Assembly (NCBI GenBank): GCA_003550325.1
Contig: QKWP01001167.1
Location: 97,960-161,959, forward strand
Direction: 5' to 3'
Source of the DNA: Gigaspora rosea
Taxonomy: Eukaryota > Glomeromycota > Glomeromycetes > Diversisporales > Gigasporaceae
DNA length: 64,000 bases
Below the pieces are notes generated by a model. The model did no database searches. It was not told the origin of the DNA and saw only the letters and a program-made list of their open reading frames with translations. Positions within the stretch are counted from its first letter, which is position 1. Each line of letters opens with the position of its first letter. Both the position numbers and the translations under genes were made by a program. This document shows, in pieces, positions 1 to 11,708 of the stretch.

Positions 1-960
1 AAACTATCTATAACCATATATAAATGTAATTGTGAAGAGATAATTTTATTATAAAAATTGTTCAACAAAATCTAAAAAATTGTGAGAGTGATTATAACCT
101 TTGTGATTATATAGAAGGGTTTTTAATAATAAACAAATAGTATCAAAATATCATGTAAATATAGAGTTAGTAATTGTATAGGAGGTGATTGTAGAAGGGG
201 ACAACTGTACTATCTACATTGTTTGCTTATCAAACAATAAAACAAGCAACCACCAAAATTGAACTATTCTACTTGACCTATGGTAGGAGGCCATGGTTTC
301 TAGCCAGGGACTATCCAAAATTTTGAAAGAAAACCTGCTTGGTCAGTTGTTTGCACTAGAAAATGAATTAAGTAAAAAAAGATTAATTTCTAATCAATAA
401 ATTAAAAAGGCACAATTAAAACAGAAGATCAAATTAGATAAAAAATTAATCAAGGAGGATACTATCCAAATCAGTAATAAGGTCTTATTGTTCAATGCTG
501 CTTTAGATTAAAGGCATATAGAAAACTAAGACCATATTGGAAAGATCCATATTACATATATGACATCCCATTTTTAAAAGTGTACAAACTACAAACCATA
601 ACAGGAAAAGTGATAGCTGCTTTTGTAAGTCCTTTCCTCATTAAGAAATATCAAGAAAGGGAAGACACAAAAAATTTTGAATAAAAGAAAAGATTGCTTA
701 TACCAAAAGCAGATTAAGAGACATCATGTCCAATACATACCAACAAGTCCTTACCAACTTATTAGATACCACCAAGCATAATGTCAAAATTAACATACCC
801 ACCTTTGATCCCACAATTGACCTCTGTACCCAAGTTAATACTGTGTATACAAATATGCAACAGCTATATAGGCATGGAAAATGAGAACAAGCCCTGACCT
901 TTACCAATTTTTGACAACTGATAGAAGAAATGCACTAGACTCTCTGCGCACTATTACATA
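1..960 (+). mobile_element. Degraded retroelement-like remnant
   Basis: Short open stretches on the plus strand resemble the tail of a Ty3/Gypsy polyprotein. Around 500-690 there is a run with the feel of the integrase C-terminal region (RPYWKDPYYIYDI, then a basic stretch), comparable with the integrase end of the Gypsy element at 15.5 kb in this window. Around 725-890 another short open stretch of unknown origin follows. It is a fossil, broken many times, and has no visible terminal repeats inside the window; it may run in from the left edge. Family assignment is inference from a few residues. Confidence 0.3.
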
Positions 961-1330
961 GTGGTAATAAGAATCTAGTACAATTTCAATAAATGAGGAA
1001 CCAATCAAATTACTAGAACAAAATCATTAAACTTTGGGATGATCGTAAAATTAAAATTTGCTGATAATCAGATCTTGATCAACTAACTCGTGGAACTCGT
1101 GATTAAGGGAAGATTGTTACCTCTGATAAGAACCCCTGTTAAATTGGGTAAATCACGGGGGCAATATTAGGTCACAAAGTCGCTGCGCCCAAAATAGCAG
1201 ATCTGACATTTCTGTCATATCTGCTATAAATGATGGATATGAGAGAACTGGCATAAGTGATAAATCCAACAGTTCTGGCATAAATGCCAGATCTTTTTAC
1301 TATTGAACATTTTAGTATATATACAGTCAA
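961..1330. other. Non-coding stretch with small hairpins
   Basis: No gene is seen. Two imperfect inverted repeats lie at about 1196-1226 (arms reading agcagat and atctgct) and 1235-1300. This is the left flank of the hAT insertion that follows. Confidence 0.4.
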
Positions 1331-1338
1331 TATTCGCT
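1331..1338. repeat. Target-site duplication of hAT (left copy)
   Basis: The octamer tattcgct stands immediately left of the hAT terminus and is repeated exactly at 5894-5901 on the right. An exact 8-bp duplication is the signature of hAT integration. Confidence 0.9.
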
Positions 1339-1530
1339 TAAAGATGCCTGACGAATGACAAATCATTCGTTATTGACGAATGACAAAACCATTTCATCAG
1401 GTGACTTTCAATTGACGAATTGACGATTGACAAAACCCATGATGATTGACGAAACCTATGACGAAATGACGAAACCTATGACGAAATGACGAAATATATG
1501 ATGAAATGAAACCTATGACGAAATTTTCAA
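1339..1530. repeat. Left subterminal repeats of hAT
   Basis: The word tgacgaa(a)t / gacgaaaccta recurs about every 10-20 bp from the left terminus to about 1525. These are likely transposase-binding repeats and mirror the block at the right end. Confidence 0.85.
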
Positions 1531-2211
1531 TTACTTTGTACTAACTTATTTTGAAAGATATAATTTATTATCAGGTTTGATTATGGAACATTCCAGGTTA
1601 TCAATTCTGACAGGATCAGTTTGGGTTTATACCTGTATACTGCAAATAAAAAAAATAAAGAAAAAACTGAACAAACTCTACAAAATGGCGATAACAATTA
1701 CAGAATTAGTAATAGCGATATACTAATTAAGATATTGTCATACAAATAAATATGTAGTGTGGCGTAATAAATTTAAAAGTTTAAATAGACTCTTATTGAG
1801 TAAAATCAGGGTTTTTTTGAATATAAAGATGATGCCTAACATGCGCTAGTCATTTCTTTCATCAAACCTTAATATACCCTTAACATGCAAATATAAAAAA
1901 CTGAGTTTTTTTTTTAAAAATAAATTATTACCCGTAAGCAATACTTGTGTTAACAAAGGAAATGCCATTCATCCTAGTATTTCAGCTATTGAGGATTTGG
2001 TTTACACCAATTTATTTACTTTACAGTTTTTCCATCATAATATTAAAAGAAAATCGTTAGATATTTTCCAGAAGATATCTTCATGTCGTACCATTATACA
2101 ATCATTAATTCCCTGATAGTTCTCGATCCAAATCAACAAATCAAAATATATATCTTTTATACGCGTTCTTGTTTTTTTTTTATCTTACATCAAAAAAACG
2201 AAGCAAACAGT

Positions 2212-4874
2212 ATGTCAAAAAAAAAATAAACGAAAATTTAAAGCACCCGATACTGAAAGAGAGGATTCATCAAGTTCTTTAACATCTTCAGAATTTATTT
2301 CTGATACAAACACACCAAATGAAACAAATAGTGGACGGAATTTATCACCTGTTTGGGTATTTTTTCAACGTGAAAAAACCTCATCGTCTGGACATTTTTC
2401 AGCAAAATGCTCTTATTGTACTGCTAAATGGTCAAGAGGCGAACCACAAAAACTTGAGGCTCATCTTGCATTAGAGTGTCCTAATGTGGATAGTGAGATT
2501 CGGCAAATTTATTTACTTCGCGTAGCTTGTCGTGATAATTTTGAAGAACAATCGGAAAACCTAGCCAGTTCGAAAAAAACAAAGTTAAACAATAATCTTG
2601 CAAAATATTTTCCACAAAAAATGGATGACTTATCTAAAAAGTGAATAAACTCTATAAATAGTTCATTACTCAAGGCATTTGTAGTCTGTGGTATCTCATT
2701 TTCTATAATTGAAACCCCATTTTTTATCGACCTTCTTCAAAATTTGTGCCCAAGTTATCAACCACTATCAAGAGAAGTATTATCAGGCCGTTTATTAGAT
2801 CAAGAGTATTCTAAAGTTATGATTAAACGTGAAACCATTATTGATGATTCTGAGAATCTAACGCTTGGTATGTATTATACATATTTTACATATTTATTGA
2901 TTCTAATTTATATTTATAATTTATTAAATTTATATTCTTTAAACATAGCATTGGATGGGTGGACGTCACCTAACGGAAATTCGATATACAGTTTTATGAT
3001 TTTAACACCCATGCATAATAGGTTCTTATATACACTAAATGATTTTTCTGCACATTCACATACTGCTGAATTTCTTGCAGATAAAATCGATAGAATTTTA
3101 AATGAAATTGGATGTGATAAGTTCGCGGCAATCGTGACAGACAATGCTAGCAATGTAAAGCTTGCATGGCAAATTATTCACAATAAGCATCCAAATATTT
3201 TAAGTTTGAATTGTATCGCACATTGTATTAACCTAGTATCAAAGGATATCCTTAGTAAGTATTATTATAACAATTTATATATTTAATTAGATATATTTTA
3301 TTAATATAAAGTTTTTTTTTAGAGCATACGTTTTTCTCACGACTTATAAAGAATGCAATGAAGTTATAAAGTTTTTTAAAAAATCACATATGCCAAATTC
3401 ATGTCTCTCTCATGCAATATCTGAATTAAAAATTTCTGGTGGCAGACTAAGGAAATTTATAGACACAAGATGGACTTCCGCGTATGAGTGTACATCATCT
3501 GTTTGTAGACTTGAATGTGCATTTATCAAGGTAAATATTTTTATTAATAGTTTAATTAAATATAAATACATAATAATTAAATATTATAATATATAGATTA
3601 TGAATGATAATCCGGACATAATTTCAAATCAAGCTATAAGACAAATTTTAAGGCGACCAAATTTTTTTTCAGATCTTAAAATTTTGGTTAAGATCTTATA
3701 TCCTATTCGAATGGCAATAATGAATTTAGAAGCACAAACAACAAATCTGGCAGACTGCTTTTTACAATTTGTTCAACTAGCAGCAGCAATTAAAAAAGTT
3801 TCAAATATACGAGCTAAAGGGTTTAAAAGCTATTGTGTAAAAATTTTTAACAAAAGATGGAGAGATTTTAATGCTGATAATTACTTGCTAGCATATTTTC
3901 TTCACCCAGGTTATCATGGTATGTATTTCAGATTTTTAATAATTAAAATATATATTAGTAAAAATTAATTTAATTTTTTTTACTAGGTGCAGGATTACGT
4001 GAACAACAATTTGAATCAATTGTAACAAATGCAATTAAAATATGGCAACAAGAAGGACATGACAAATATGAATGTGCAAATCTTGCTGCTCATATGCGAT
4101 TATTTTATGAAAAAAAAGGATTCCACTTGCCCTATTGTTTTGAAACTGATACGCCTTTGTTGTGGTGGTCAACTAATTATAATGGTGCTAAATCTGTTGG
4201 AAAACTTGCAATCAAGCTCTTCTTCATTACACCACATTTTGCTGATTGTGAAAGGACGTTTTCATCATTAGGTTGGTTGTATGGAAAACGGCGACAACAA
4301 CTTTCATTATCCCGAATTCAAGCCATGGCACAGGTTCGGTCCTTTTATATGTCTAATATAGAGAAAGAATTGGTTTTTTTTTGGTAAAAAGTTATCTTAT
4401 AATGATTTGCAAGAACAAGTAAAATCGGCAACTTTCTTGGTTGAGGATGATGAAGGTATTATTGAAGATGAAGAAGATATTACTGATGACCCTGAAGAAG
4501 ACATGGTTGAATATGATTCAGAGATTATTGAACGTTTTGATATCGAAAATATAGTATTCCTAAGAGACGAAATGTTTCAAGATGGTGAATCGGATGCTGA
4601 TAGTGAAGAATCACAAAGTGATAGATCTGATGAATTTAATGAGGATGAGATGGATGTTAATAATAAAATAGGGCAAGGTGAATTTGATTTTGATCCTACA
4701 GATTTAGCGGCAGATTTTATGAAAGAATGGAGTGATGAAAGGGTTGATAATACTATAGGTGAAGAAGATATTGGCGAGAATTCAATTATAGTAGAGAATG
4801 ATAATGAGTATTCAGAATCTTTACCTATAGCGCTTCGAAAAACTTGTCATAAGAACTTTAAGGATAATAGTTAA
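2212..4874 (+). pseudogene. hAT transposase (BED zinc finger), multi-exon, damaged
   Basis: Encodes the nuclear cut-and-paste enzyme of the surrounding element. The first exon carries a BED-type finger (WVFFQRE, then CSYC and a spaced H/C pair) at about 2350-2480. The core follows with LALDGWTSP, VTDNASN and the NCIAHCINL segment, and the C-terminal hAT dimerisation region with LFFITPHFADCERTFSSLGW. Four small introns fit the reading frame: about 2868-2948, 3259-3322, 3531-3596 and 3919-3986. An acidic tail (4440-4872) ends the protein. Lesions: the ATG at 2212 runs into a stop after a run of ten A, a TGA lies at 2642-2644, and a T-run at about 4375-4383 throws the acidic tail out of frame. 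Two of the three are in homopolymers, so assembly error is possible. Expected full product about 780-800 residues. Confidence 0.85.
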
Positions 4875-5137
4875 ATTCATATATTATCTTTTTATAGAGC
4901 GATTTTTTTGTTTTATGATAGTTAATCGTAATTTTACCAAGTATCAATCGTTCCAAATAGTTTTATTATTCATCGATAGTTTTATCAAAGTAACAACATA
5001 TTATCAGTTATGTTTCATATATGTTTTATATAAAAATAATGGAGTTTTAGAAAAATTTAGAAGTGAATCGATTATATCTTGTTTATACTGTATTATCGTA
5101 ATTTGCTAAATAATAAACAGGTGTTACTATAATAATA

Positions 5138-5500
5138 TTTCTGCGCCTTAAAATCACAGCATTTCCTTATAATACTCCTGCCTTATAATCATCAATTTCC
5201 CTTACATAATAATTAATCGATCTTACTTCCGAACGTCCTTACATCCAACCTTGTTACTAATTTTATCCTTGTCCCTTTCCTAATTTGTTTTTCTATACTT
5301 ACTACATTATTACCATATCTGCGCCTTAAAATCACAGCATTTCCTTATAATACTCCTGCCTTATAATCATCATTTTCCCTTACATAATAATTAATTGATC
5401 TTACTTCCGATCGTCCTTACATCATCCAACCTTGTTACTAATTTTATCCTTGTCCCTTTCCTAATTTGTTTTTCTACACTTACCCTACGTTATTACCATA
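5138..5500. repeat. Two tandem ~180-bp copies inside hAT
   Basis: A ~180-bp unit beginning tctgcgccttaaaatcacag is present twice in direct order (about 5140-5318 and 5319-5500), with few differences. It lies between the transposase stop and the right subterminal repeats. Confidence 0.9.
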
Positions 5501-5589
5501 TCTATAGTTATCCCGATTTCCATCAAGATGAAGTAAAAGTATTATGCTAAGGGGGTATATTATTCCGCAAAACACGGTACTTCTGAATC

Positions 5590-5893
5590 GTTTTATCAAG
5601 GTTTATCAATTGTTAAAGGTTTGTCAAGGTTTCGTCAATTCGTCATATGTTCGTCAATTCGTCATATATTTCGTCAATTCGTCATAGATTTCGTCAATTC
5701 GTCATAGGCTTCGTCAATTCGTCATATGTTTCGTCAATTCGTCATATATTTCGTCAATTCGTCATAGATTTCGTCAATTCGTCATAGGTTTCGTCAATCG
5801 TCGGGGGTTTCGTCAATCGTCATGGTTTCGTCATGACGAAACCATGACGAAACCATTTCGTCATCGCAAAAATAATTTCGTCAGGCATCTTTA
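5590..5893. repeat. Right subterminal repeat block of hAT
   Basis: About ten direct copies of a ~20-bp unit (tttcgtcaattcgtcata plus two variable bases) lead to the right terminus. The last part is a short fold-back of the same word. Complementary to the left-end repeats. Confidence 0.9.
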
Positions 5894-6099
5894 TATTCGC
5901 TACACTTTGTAGGCTTGTTTGCTATTACATCTCTTTATTATCAATAAAAGACACTTTATTATAACAATCGATTCTATAAATTTCATCACGCGCTCTTTCG
6001 CATTGTCAAATCACTATACATAAACCCTCCCGCTAAGTTATATACTAACAACTACGATAAACCACTGCACAGTTTGTGTCTCTGTGCCCACGTGACTCC

Positions 6100-6600
6100 C
6101 TGTCGATAGTTGCCTCGTTAGCCTCGATTTCCGAGAGGTACTTCGCAGGTTATCGCCGTCAAATGCAATGATGAAGCTGCCCGGATGGTTAGTGCTTATT
6201 AAACGAATAGTCTTGGAAGTTATTATAAAGGAATGGACATTAAAGGCGATGCATTTAAGGCGTTCAGCAATTATAATATTGATGGTCACTATTAACATTA
6301 GATAATCTTCGAACTGAAAAGTTGTTGAAACCGATTGATATAGGACGTTCATTCATCCCCAAAGGTATGATGTTGGTCACAAAGCGTTTGAATGGTATAT
6401 GAAAAATGCTGAAAAGACACGTCAAAGGGAGACAATGTCGCTGAGGATTGTGATGTGAGTAATGTTGATGGAACGATTATTACCAAGATGGAGCGATAGT
6501 GGTGATGGATACGATGATGAAAGGTTTGCTGGAATCATTGATGAAATGAGTAGCTCCGGATATCGTTATAAGTGTGAAAAAAAATATATGTGTATGTGTA
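6100..6600 (+). pseudogene. Sel1-like repeat protein remnant
   Basis: Two degraded Sel1-like (SLR, TPR-related) repeats can be read on the plus strand: NSLGSYYKGMDIKGDAFKAF at about 6190-6270 and KAFEWYMKNAEK at about 6382-6417. A tail reading DERFAGIIDEMSSSGY follows at about 6510-6560. Intact members of this family are alpha-solenoid scaffold proteins, often fused to kinase domains in mycorrhizal fungi. Here the repeats are separated by stops and changes of frame and no start or full repeat array is present, so it is a relic. The hAT insertion ends about 200 bp upstream. Confidence 0.6.
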
Positions 6601-7742
6601 TGTTAGTATACAGTTAGTTTTTAGTGATTAATGTGAGGTTTTGCATTTCTTTTTAATATAATTAACGAAACCTATCCAAATGCCAATGCCCAGTTTCTGT
6701 AATGGCAACAATCATAGTTTTTTTAGGTGATGGATAATTTCGTTCCGTATATAAAGTATCGTTAATATTATACGCAAACCTTCGTTTAATAAAAAAACAA
6801 ATGATAAAAACTTATTCCGTCTCTAATTGACCAATTTCTTTGAAGATTGGACTAGGATATATTGCTTTTTTTAAAACACGTTTGTTTTAACGAAAATGAA
6901 ATCGAATATTTTTACAGAATTAATTTTTGTCCGTCCGTTTCGCTTTGTTGATTTTAGGATGTTCATACACATATTCATTTACTTTTTCTTTATTCCGATA
7001 ATTTTTCAGATAAAATTACTGACTTGTCAAATTTTCTCATACGGTATTTTTTTTTACACGTAATATATGATTCAGTATTTATTTATGAAATTTATGAGAC
7101 AAAGAAGCGAAGATTTATATTATCGTAATTATTTAGAAAAATGCTGAAGATACTTAATGATATTTAAAACGTAAACTTGTAATCTCTTGCATTTTTTGTT
7201 ATGAATGATACGTAATTTATATCCAAATTGACACATATCAATTTCAAATTGATAGGAATTAATAAACGACAAATAACAGCGACTCAAATTAATGGTTAGG
7301 ATAATAAAAGAATATAAATGGATTATGGTAGAGCTTATATGTTTAAATAGAGGGGTCTCTAATTTCCAGCTTCAGTTAAGTCATTTAAAGGCAACAAAGC
7401 TAGGTAATAACAGTAATATCAAAGCAAAGTTCTTTAATAAAATAAGTAAACAATATAATTAAATATGATATTATCAGATTCGTAAATTATTATATAAATT
7501 TACAGGATAGATTTTATAAAAAATTTACTTAAAGATATAAAATATTAATTGTTGTTCATTCTAGGTAAATATTAAAGAGATAATAGAATTTATAAAAGCT
7601 TTAACGATATTAACCATTAAATAAAATACATTGCAATTCTTTGTAGGGTAATATTATAGAATATAAATAAATATCTCAAGGAATAAAAAAATTAAGTAAA
7701 TAATTCTATTTTAACTATATTTATTAACTTTAACATTATTCA
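6601..7742. other. Intergenic, AT-rich
   Basis: No gene, terminal repeat or RNA is visible. It holds the sequence downstream of the minus-strand phosphatase-like gene. Confidence 0.5.
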
Positions 7743-9242
7743 TCAATTTTTTCCTTTACCATTATTTCCTTTGCTATTATCATTATTTCCTTTACTATTA
7801 TCATTATTTCCTTTGCTATTATTACTATTTCCTTTACTATTATCACTATTTCCTTTACTATTATCACTATTTCCTTTGCTATTATTACTATTTCCTTTAC
7901 CACCATTACTATTTACTTTACTATTATCATTATTTCCTTTACCATCATCACTATTTCCTTTACTATTATCATTATTTCCTTTATTACTTCCTTTACCATT
8001 ATTTCCATTACCACTCTTACGAGAATTAACTTTACCCGAATAAATGACTTGAGGAGGTGTATTAGTATCATTTGCTTGAACATAATCGTAATATAAAGTT
8101 TTTCCATCAGCCGGTATATGAACAGATAAGAAACCAAAAATTAAAGGAACAGTCCAATCAGGATTTGGACAGCCAGAACCAAGTGTAGCACCACCAGCAC
8201 CACAACCGAAATAAGTGACAGGAGAAGTTGAATTGGCAAGCGAAAGAGCAAGTTCATGGGCATGACCGTTAAAATAAGCAGATACATTATACTTTTCAAG
8301 GATGGGAACAAATTTTTACATTAAATAATAGTCCTTAGTATCTTTAAGTCTACAATCACCAACGAGTGGATGATGACCGACAACGAAAATCCAATCAGCA
8401 TCTTGCACAGCTTTCAATTGATCGTCGAGCCATTGTAATCTAGCATTAAGTTGATCATCTGTGTGTAAATTAAAATCAGTAAGGGTTTGTTTTAAATTAT
8501 TACTCTTCTTATAACTAGAGTAATTATAATAATATGGATCAGTATCGATGTGAATAAAGGCAGCGCATACACCACTACCAAATGTCACTTTTCGAACGTA
8601 ATAAAGTGAAGGAAGAAAGAATCTTGAATCAACATCCCAAAAATAGTCAACTTCAGCGGTAACATTATTGTACCAATCATGATTTCCTGCTATGCTAAAC
8701 CAAGTAACATCTTTCAATCTGCCACCATACATGTCTAACCAATAAGATTTCCATTTAGTATCTGATATGCTTGATATACCTTTGTGATCACTTGCATAAG
8801 TGACGTTAGGAGCAGTGGTATTACTTTCTAATAAAAGCTATCTAGTAAAAGATAAATAATCAGTTTATTAAAAAAATTTAAACAAGTAAAATATAAGTAA
8901 ATAAAGTAACCAATTTTCTTTAAGCCTACCACCAAGATTTAACACAAATGTAGTATGATTATCATTAGACCATTTTGTCATAGCATTAGCTACTGGGGTT
9001 TGACCGGTGCCAGGTCCTTTCTGTCCCCAAACACCAATAACCAAAAATTTAATGTCTCCATTATATTTTTCTTCGAATGTGGTTGGATATGGATCACCAA
9101 CATTACCACCACTCGGTCTATTGTAACTATCTGTACCCTTTACATATGTGGGATTCTTTCCATTGCCACCTTTGTCAGCTGAGATCAGAATGATCCCCTG
9201 AATGAGAGTTATAAAAAATAAAGGTAACTTAAGTAACTTCAT
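7743..9242 (-). pseudogene. Secreted purple-acid-phosphatase-like protein, decayed
   Basis: The product resembles tartrate-resistant (type 5) purple acid phosphatases, secreted Fe-dependent phosphomonoesterases. Exon 1 (9242-8930) begins with a signal peptide (MKLLKLPLFFITLIQGIILI) and reaches the first metal motif. An 88-bp intron (8929-8842) has GT-AG ends, and joining the exons yields GDSFY, the second metal motif. Then come GNHDW (about 8676), VGHHP (about 8360) and GHAHE (about 8255), in family order. The C-terminus is a ~80-residue low-complexity tail of GN(N/S)(D/N)NSK heptads. Damage: the first motif reads GVWG where the family has GDWG, a stop follows GDSFY with the downstream frame shifted by one base, and a TAA sits at 8316-8318 with the same frame continuing beyond. 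Probably inactive. A TATA-like run lies about 70 bp upstream. Confidence 0.8.
7747..7990 (-). repeat. 21-bp coding minisatellite
   Basis: About eleven tandem 21-bp units encode the heptads GNNDNSK, GNSDNSK and variants at the C-terminus of the phosphatase-like gene. Unit boundaries keep the reading frame, so the repeat expanded while under coding constraint. Confidence 0.9.
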
Positions 9243-9940
9243 TTTATTAAATCCCAGATTCCCAAATTTCGTTATTTTTTTTCCAACGAAGTTGCTTTTT
9301 TTCCAGTCAAGTTGCTATATATATATGTATTATATTATAGTTTGTAAGACAAAAAATATTGAATAGATATAATTCAAAGATAATTGAAAAATTAATTTGT
9401 AAGATTTTTGTATTCCAAATATATAAAATAAATCAAAACATCCTTTTAATTTTTAAAAAAATATACTTATCTGGTAATTCACTGCAATGCGAAAGTACTT
9501 AATATAGAATGGTGTAAAATAAATTACTTTTTTGTGCATAAAATTTTTAATTCTTATGTGCCTAGATTAAAAATTATACATTTAAGCTTTAAGAAGTTCC
9601 GAAGTATGTGTGACTAGGAAAAAAAACTCATTTTCATTATTCTCAACATTGGAAATAAGTAAAATTTTCTTTCACTTTATGACACTGATGATCATTATTT
9701 AACCTTTAAGTTATACGGTACCTTAAATTTGTTGTAAATTAAATTTTAATATTTCAAATTTGAAAAATTATTAATCTTAAATTGAACCAATCTTAACTGT
9801 CAATGAAAATGATTTTTAAATGAAATTTCTTTCTTGAATAAACGGTAGAATTCATTGTACAAGCCACCGCCAATTTTACTATTGTGATACAAGTCTTGGC
9901 ATAGTCTTAAACATAGTTTTCTAAAGCCGGACATCGAAAT
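9243..9940. other. Upstream region of phosphatase-like gene, no gene
   Basis: A TATA-type run (ctatatatatatg) at 9314-9326 lies about 70-80 bp before the minus-strand ATG and could be its promoter. Otherwise AT-rich with nothing recognised. Confidence 0.35.
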
Positions 9941-9955
9941 GGGTGCCGCCAAGAA

Positions 9956-9995
9956 AAAACCTGTAATTCTTATCAAATGAAGAATTACGGGTTTT
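9956..9995. repeat. Hairpin with 15-bp arms
   Basis: aaaacctgtaattct (9956-9970) and agaattacgggtttt (9981-9995) are inverted repeats with one mismatch around a 10-bp loop. It sits in a less AT-rich block (about 9850-10020) with no open frame of note. Confidence 0.7.
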
Positions 9996-10718
9996 CCGTT
10001 GGCAGTACTCAATTTGGTAAATAATTAGCCAATGAAAATTGTATGTTATTATGCGCTAATAACAGATATTACCGGTATTTCTTTAATAATTGTTAAATTA
10101 TGTCAAATTGCCATTAGTTTCATTCTGCTTATCAGTTATGAAAAATTCAACACTCAGAAAAAAAGAATAATTCGAGGAATTTCCATAAATTTCTTTATTA
10201 TAATTGTATAACAATAAAAGAACTTGCAATGATTTAGTTTTGACCTCAGTAGGGAAATAGCATCCGGCCTTCAATTAATAAAACGGGAAAATTACGAATT
10301 TATTTCCGAATTTTTTTCTTCGGCTCCAATAGAAGCCGAAAAAATCCGGGTAAATATTTCATTATTCCCGCTTTGCAAGGAAAATAATATTTGTCCTACC
10401 AACCATGCAGATAAACAAATAATAATATAATCACTTTTGTGTACTTAAAATCAAATTGTTTTTTAATTATAAATCTTAAACATATTAAATCCCGAGATTG
10501 ATAAGAAAAAATAAAAAAAATGAGAGAGTTTATTAATAATAGAAATAAATATTAATTCCGAGATTGATAAAAAAGGAGATAATATTATTGTTTTTTTTTC
10601 AAACAAAGAAATTTACTAATAATAATGTCACCATTATAAACTGTGTAAATAATTCAATTCTCGCCAAAGTAGGCTACGTGTATTATAATTTGAAATTAAT
10701 TATTTCGCATAAAATATT
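9996..10718. other. Intergenic, AT-rich
   Basis: No gene seen. The phrase ccgagattgataa occurs twice (about 10492 and 10557), suggesting a local duplication. Confidence 0.35.
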
Positions 10719-10863
10719 AATTGTTTACCAAGAAATTTTTTTATTAACTTGTGAATTTATCATTTAAACTGTGGTTTGTATCACATTAAAATTGTTTGCC
10801 AAGAAATTTTTCTTATAAACTTTTGATTCAATCATTTAAATTGTGTTTTGTATCACATTAAAC
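10719..10863. repeat. Two tandem ~71-bp copies
   Basis: A unit beginning aattgttt(a/g)ccaagaaat and ending tttgtatcacattaaa is present twice, at 10719 and 10790. Confidence 0.8.
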
Positions 10864-11676
10864 ATCAATTTACCGTACTACGCTGCATACAGTGTCCCCT
10901 TTGAAAAGAGTATCCGGGTATTATTCAATTGTAAATTCTACAATATTTGAAATGTGTCCCGGTACTAATCAAGTAGCCGAATCAATGATTCGTTATATGA
11001 TCAATTCGTATTATTAACAGTTAATATTCATTCAAAATACCACTCCTCGTATAGTGTCCCTCTCTTCACGCAGTACCCGGATATTATTTAATTAATCTCA
11101 ATTTTTTGTAAAATACTCGGGTACCGCATGCAGCACTATACTGTAGTAATGGCAAATATGCTTGAATTTAACGCCTAACCTTATAAGGACAAATAAATTA
11201 TCATCTGTAATATTGTAATGTATTTATCTTTACTAGTTTCCTATAGATTATGTATATAATTTTGGTAGACAATGAAAAATAACTGTACTGTATGACATTA
11301 GCTCGGATGAAAGAACTTTCTGGTGCACTGCCTGATATATTTATGATTGTGAAGTTTTTCCGTTATATTTGCACGTAATGTCATGTCCAAAATAACATGT
11401 AAAGATAATTGCATAGTTATTGGATATGAAGCATCCAATAGCGGGAGTTATTTGTAAAAATCCCCGTTATCTTGCTGTAAAATTTAAAGTGTCATCTTCT
11501 GGGTCCCGAAAGGATCCAGAAATGACATATTAAATTTAAAGCCAGATAAACAAGTTCATGGCTTACAAAAACAGTGTTATCCGGTGGTTTACGACGATTG
11601 TGCTTGCTAAATGACTCGATTTGGCAGTAATTACGTAAGTGCAAAATAACGAAGTAATTTGGCAGATGACGTAATC
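10864..11676. other. Non-coding, palindrome-rich stretch
   Basis: No gene. A phrase ta(t/c)ccgggtattattcaatt / acccggatattatttaatt occurs at about 10911 and 11085, and several short inverted repeats occur at 11385-11530 (for example ttctgggtcc with ggatccagaa). Possibly a degraded MITE cluster; boundaries not resolved. Confidence 0.35.
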
Positions 11677-11708
11677 GCTGCCAAAATAACTCGAGTTATT
11701 TTGGCAGC
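11677..11708. repeat. Perfect 32-bp palindrome
   Basis: gctgccaaaataactc is followed directly by its exact reverse complement, with no loop. Variants of ttggcag and aaaataac recur within 80 bp to the left. Confidence 0.95.

Larger units (their letters stand above)
1339..5893 (+). mobile_element. hAT DNA transposon, nearly whole
   Basis: A 4555-bp element flanked by the exact 8-bp duplication tattcgct. Its ends are inverted repeats (taaagatgcctgacgaa on the left, its complement on the right), followed inward by many direct and inverted copies of a TGACGAAAT/TTCGTCA word. Inside lies a spliced transposase gene with a BED zinc finger, hAT core motifs and the C-terminal dimerisation region. The exact TSD and readable coding region suggest fairly recent insertion, though the transposase has about three coding lesions and the copy is probably non-autonomous as assembled. 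Confidence 0.92.

Noticed and set aside
5590-5893. Regular ~20-bp repeats suggesting a CRISPR array
   Set aside because: There are no unique spacers; units abut, and they belong to the subterminal repeats of a hAT with an exact TSD in a eukaryotic genome.
7771-8043. Leu/Pro/Phe-rich plus-strand frame (SLFPLLLSLFPL)
   Set aside because: Antisense shadow of the 21-bp repeat coding the phosphatase-like tail.
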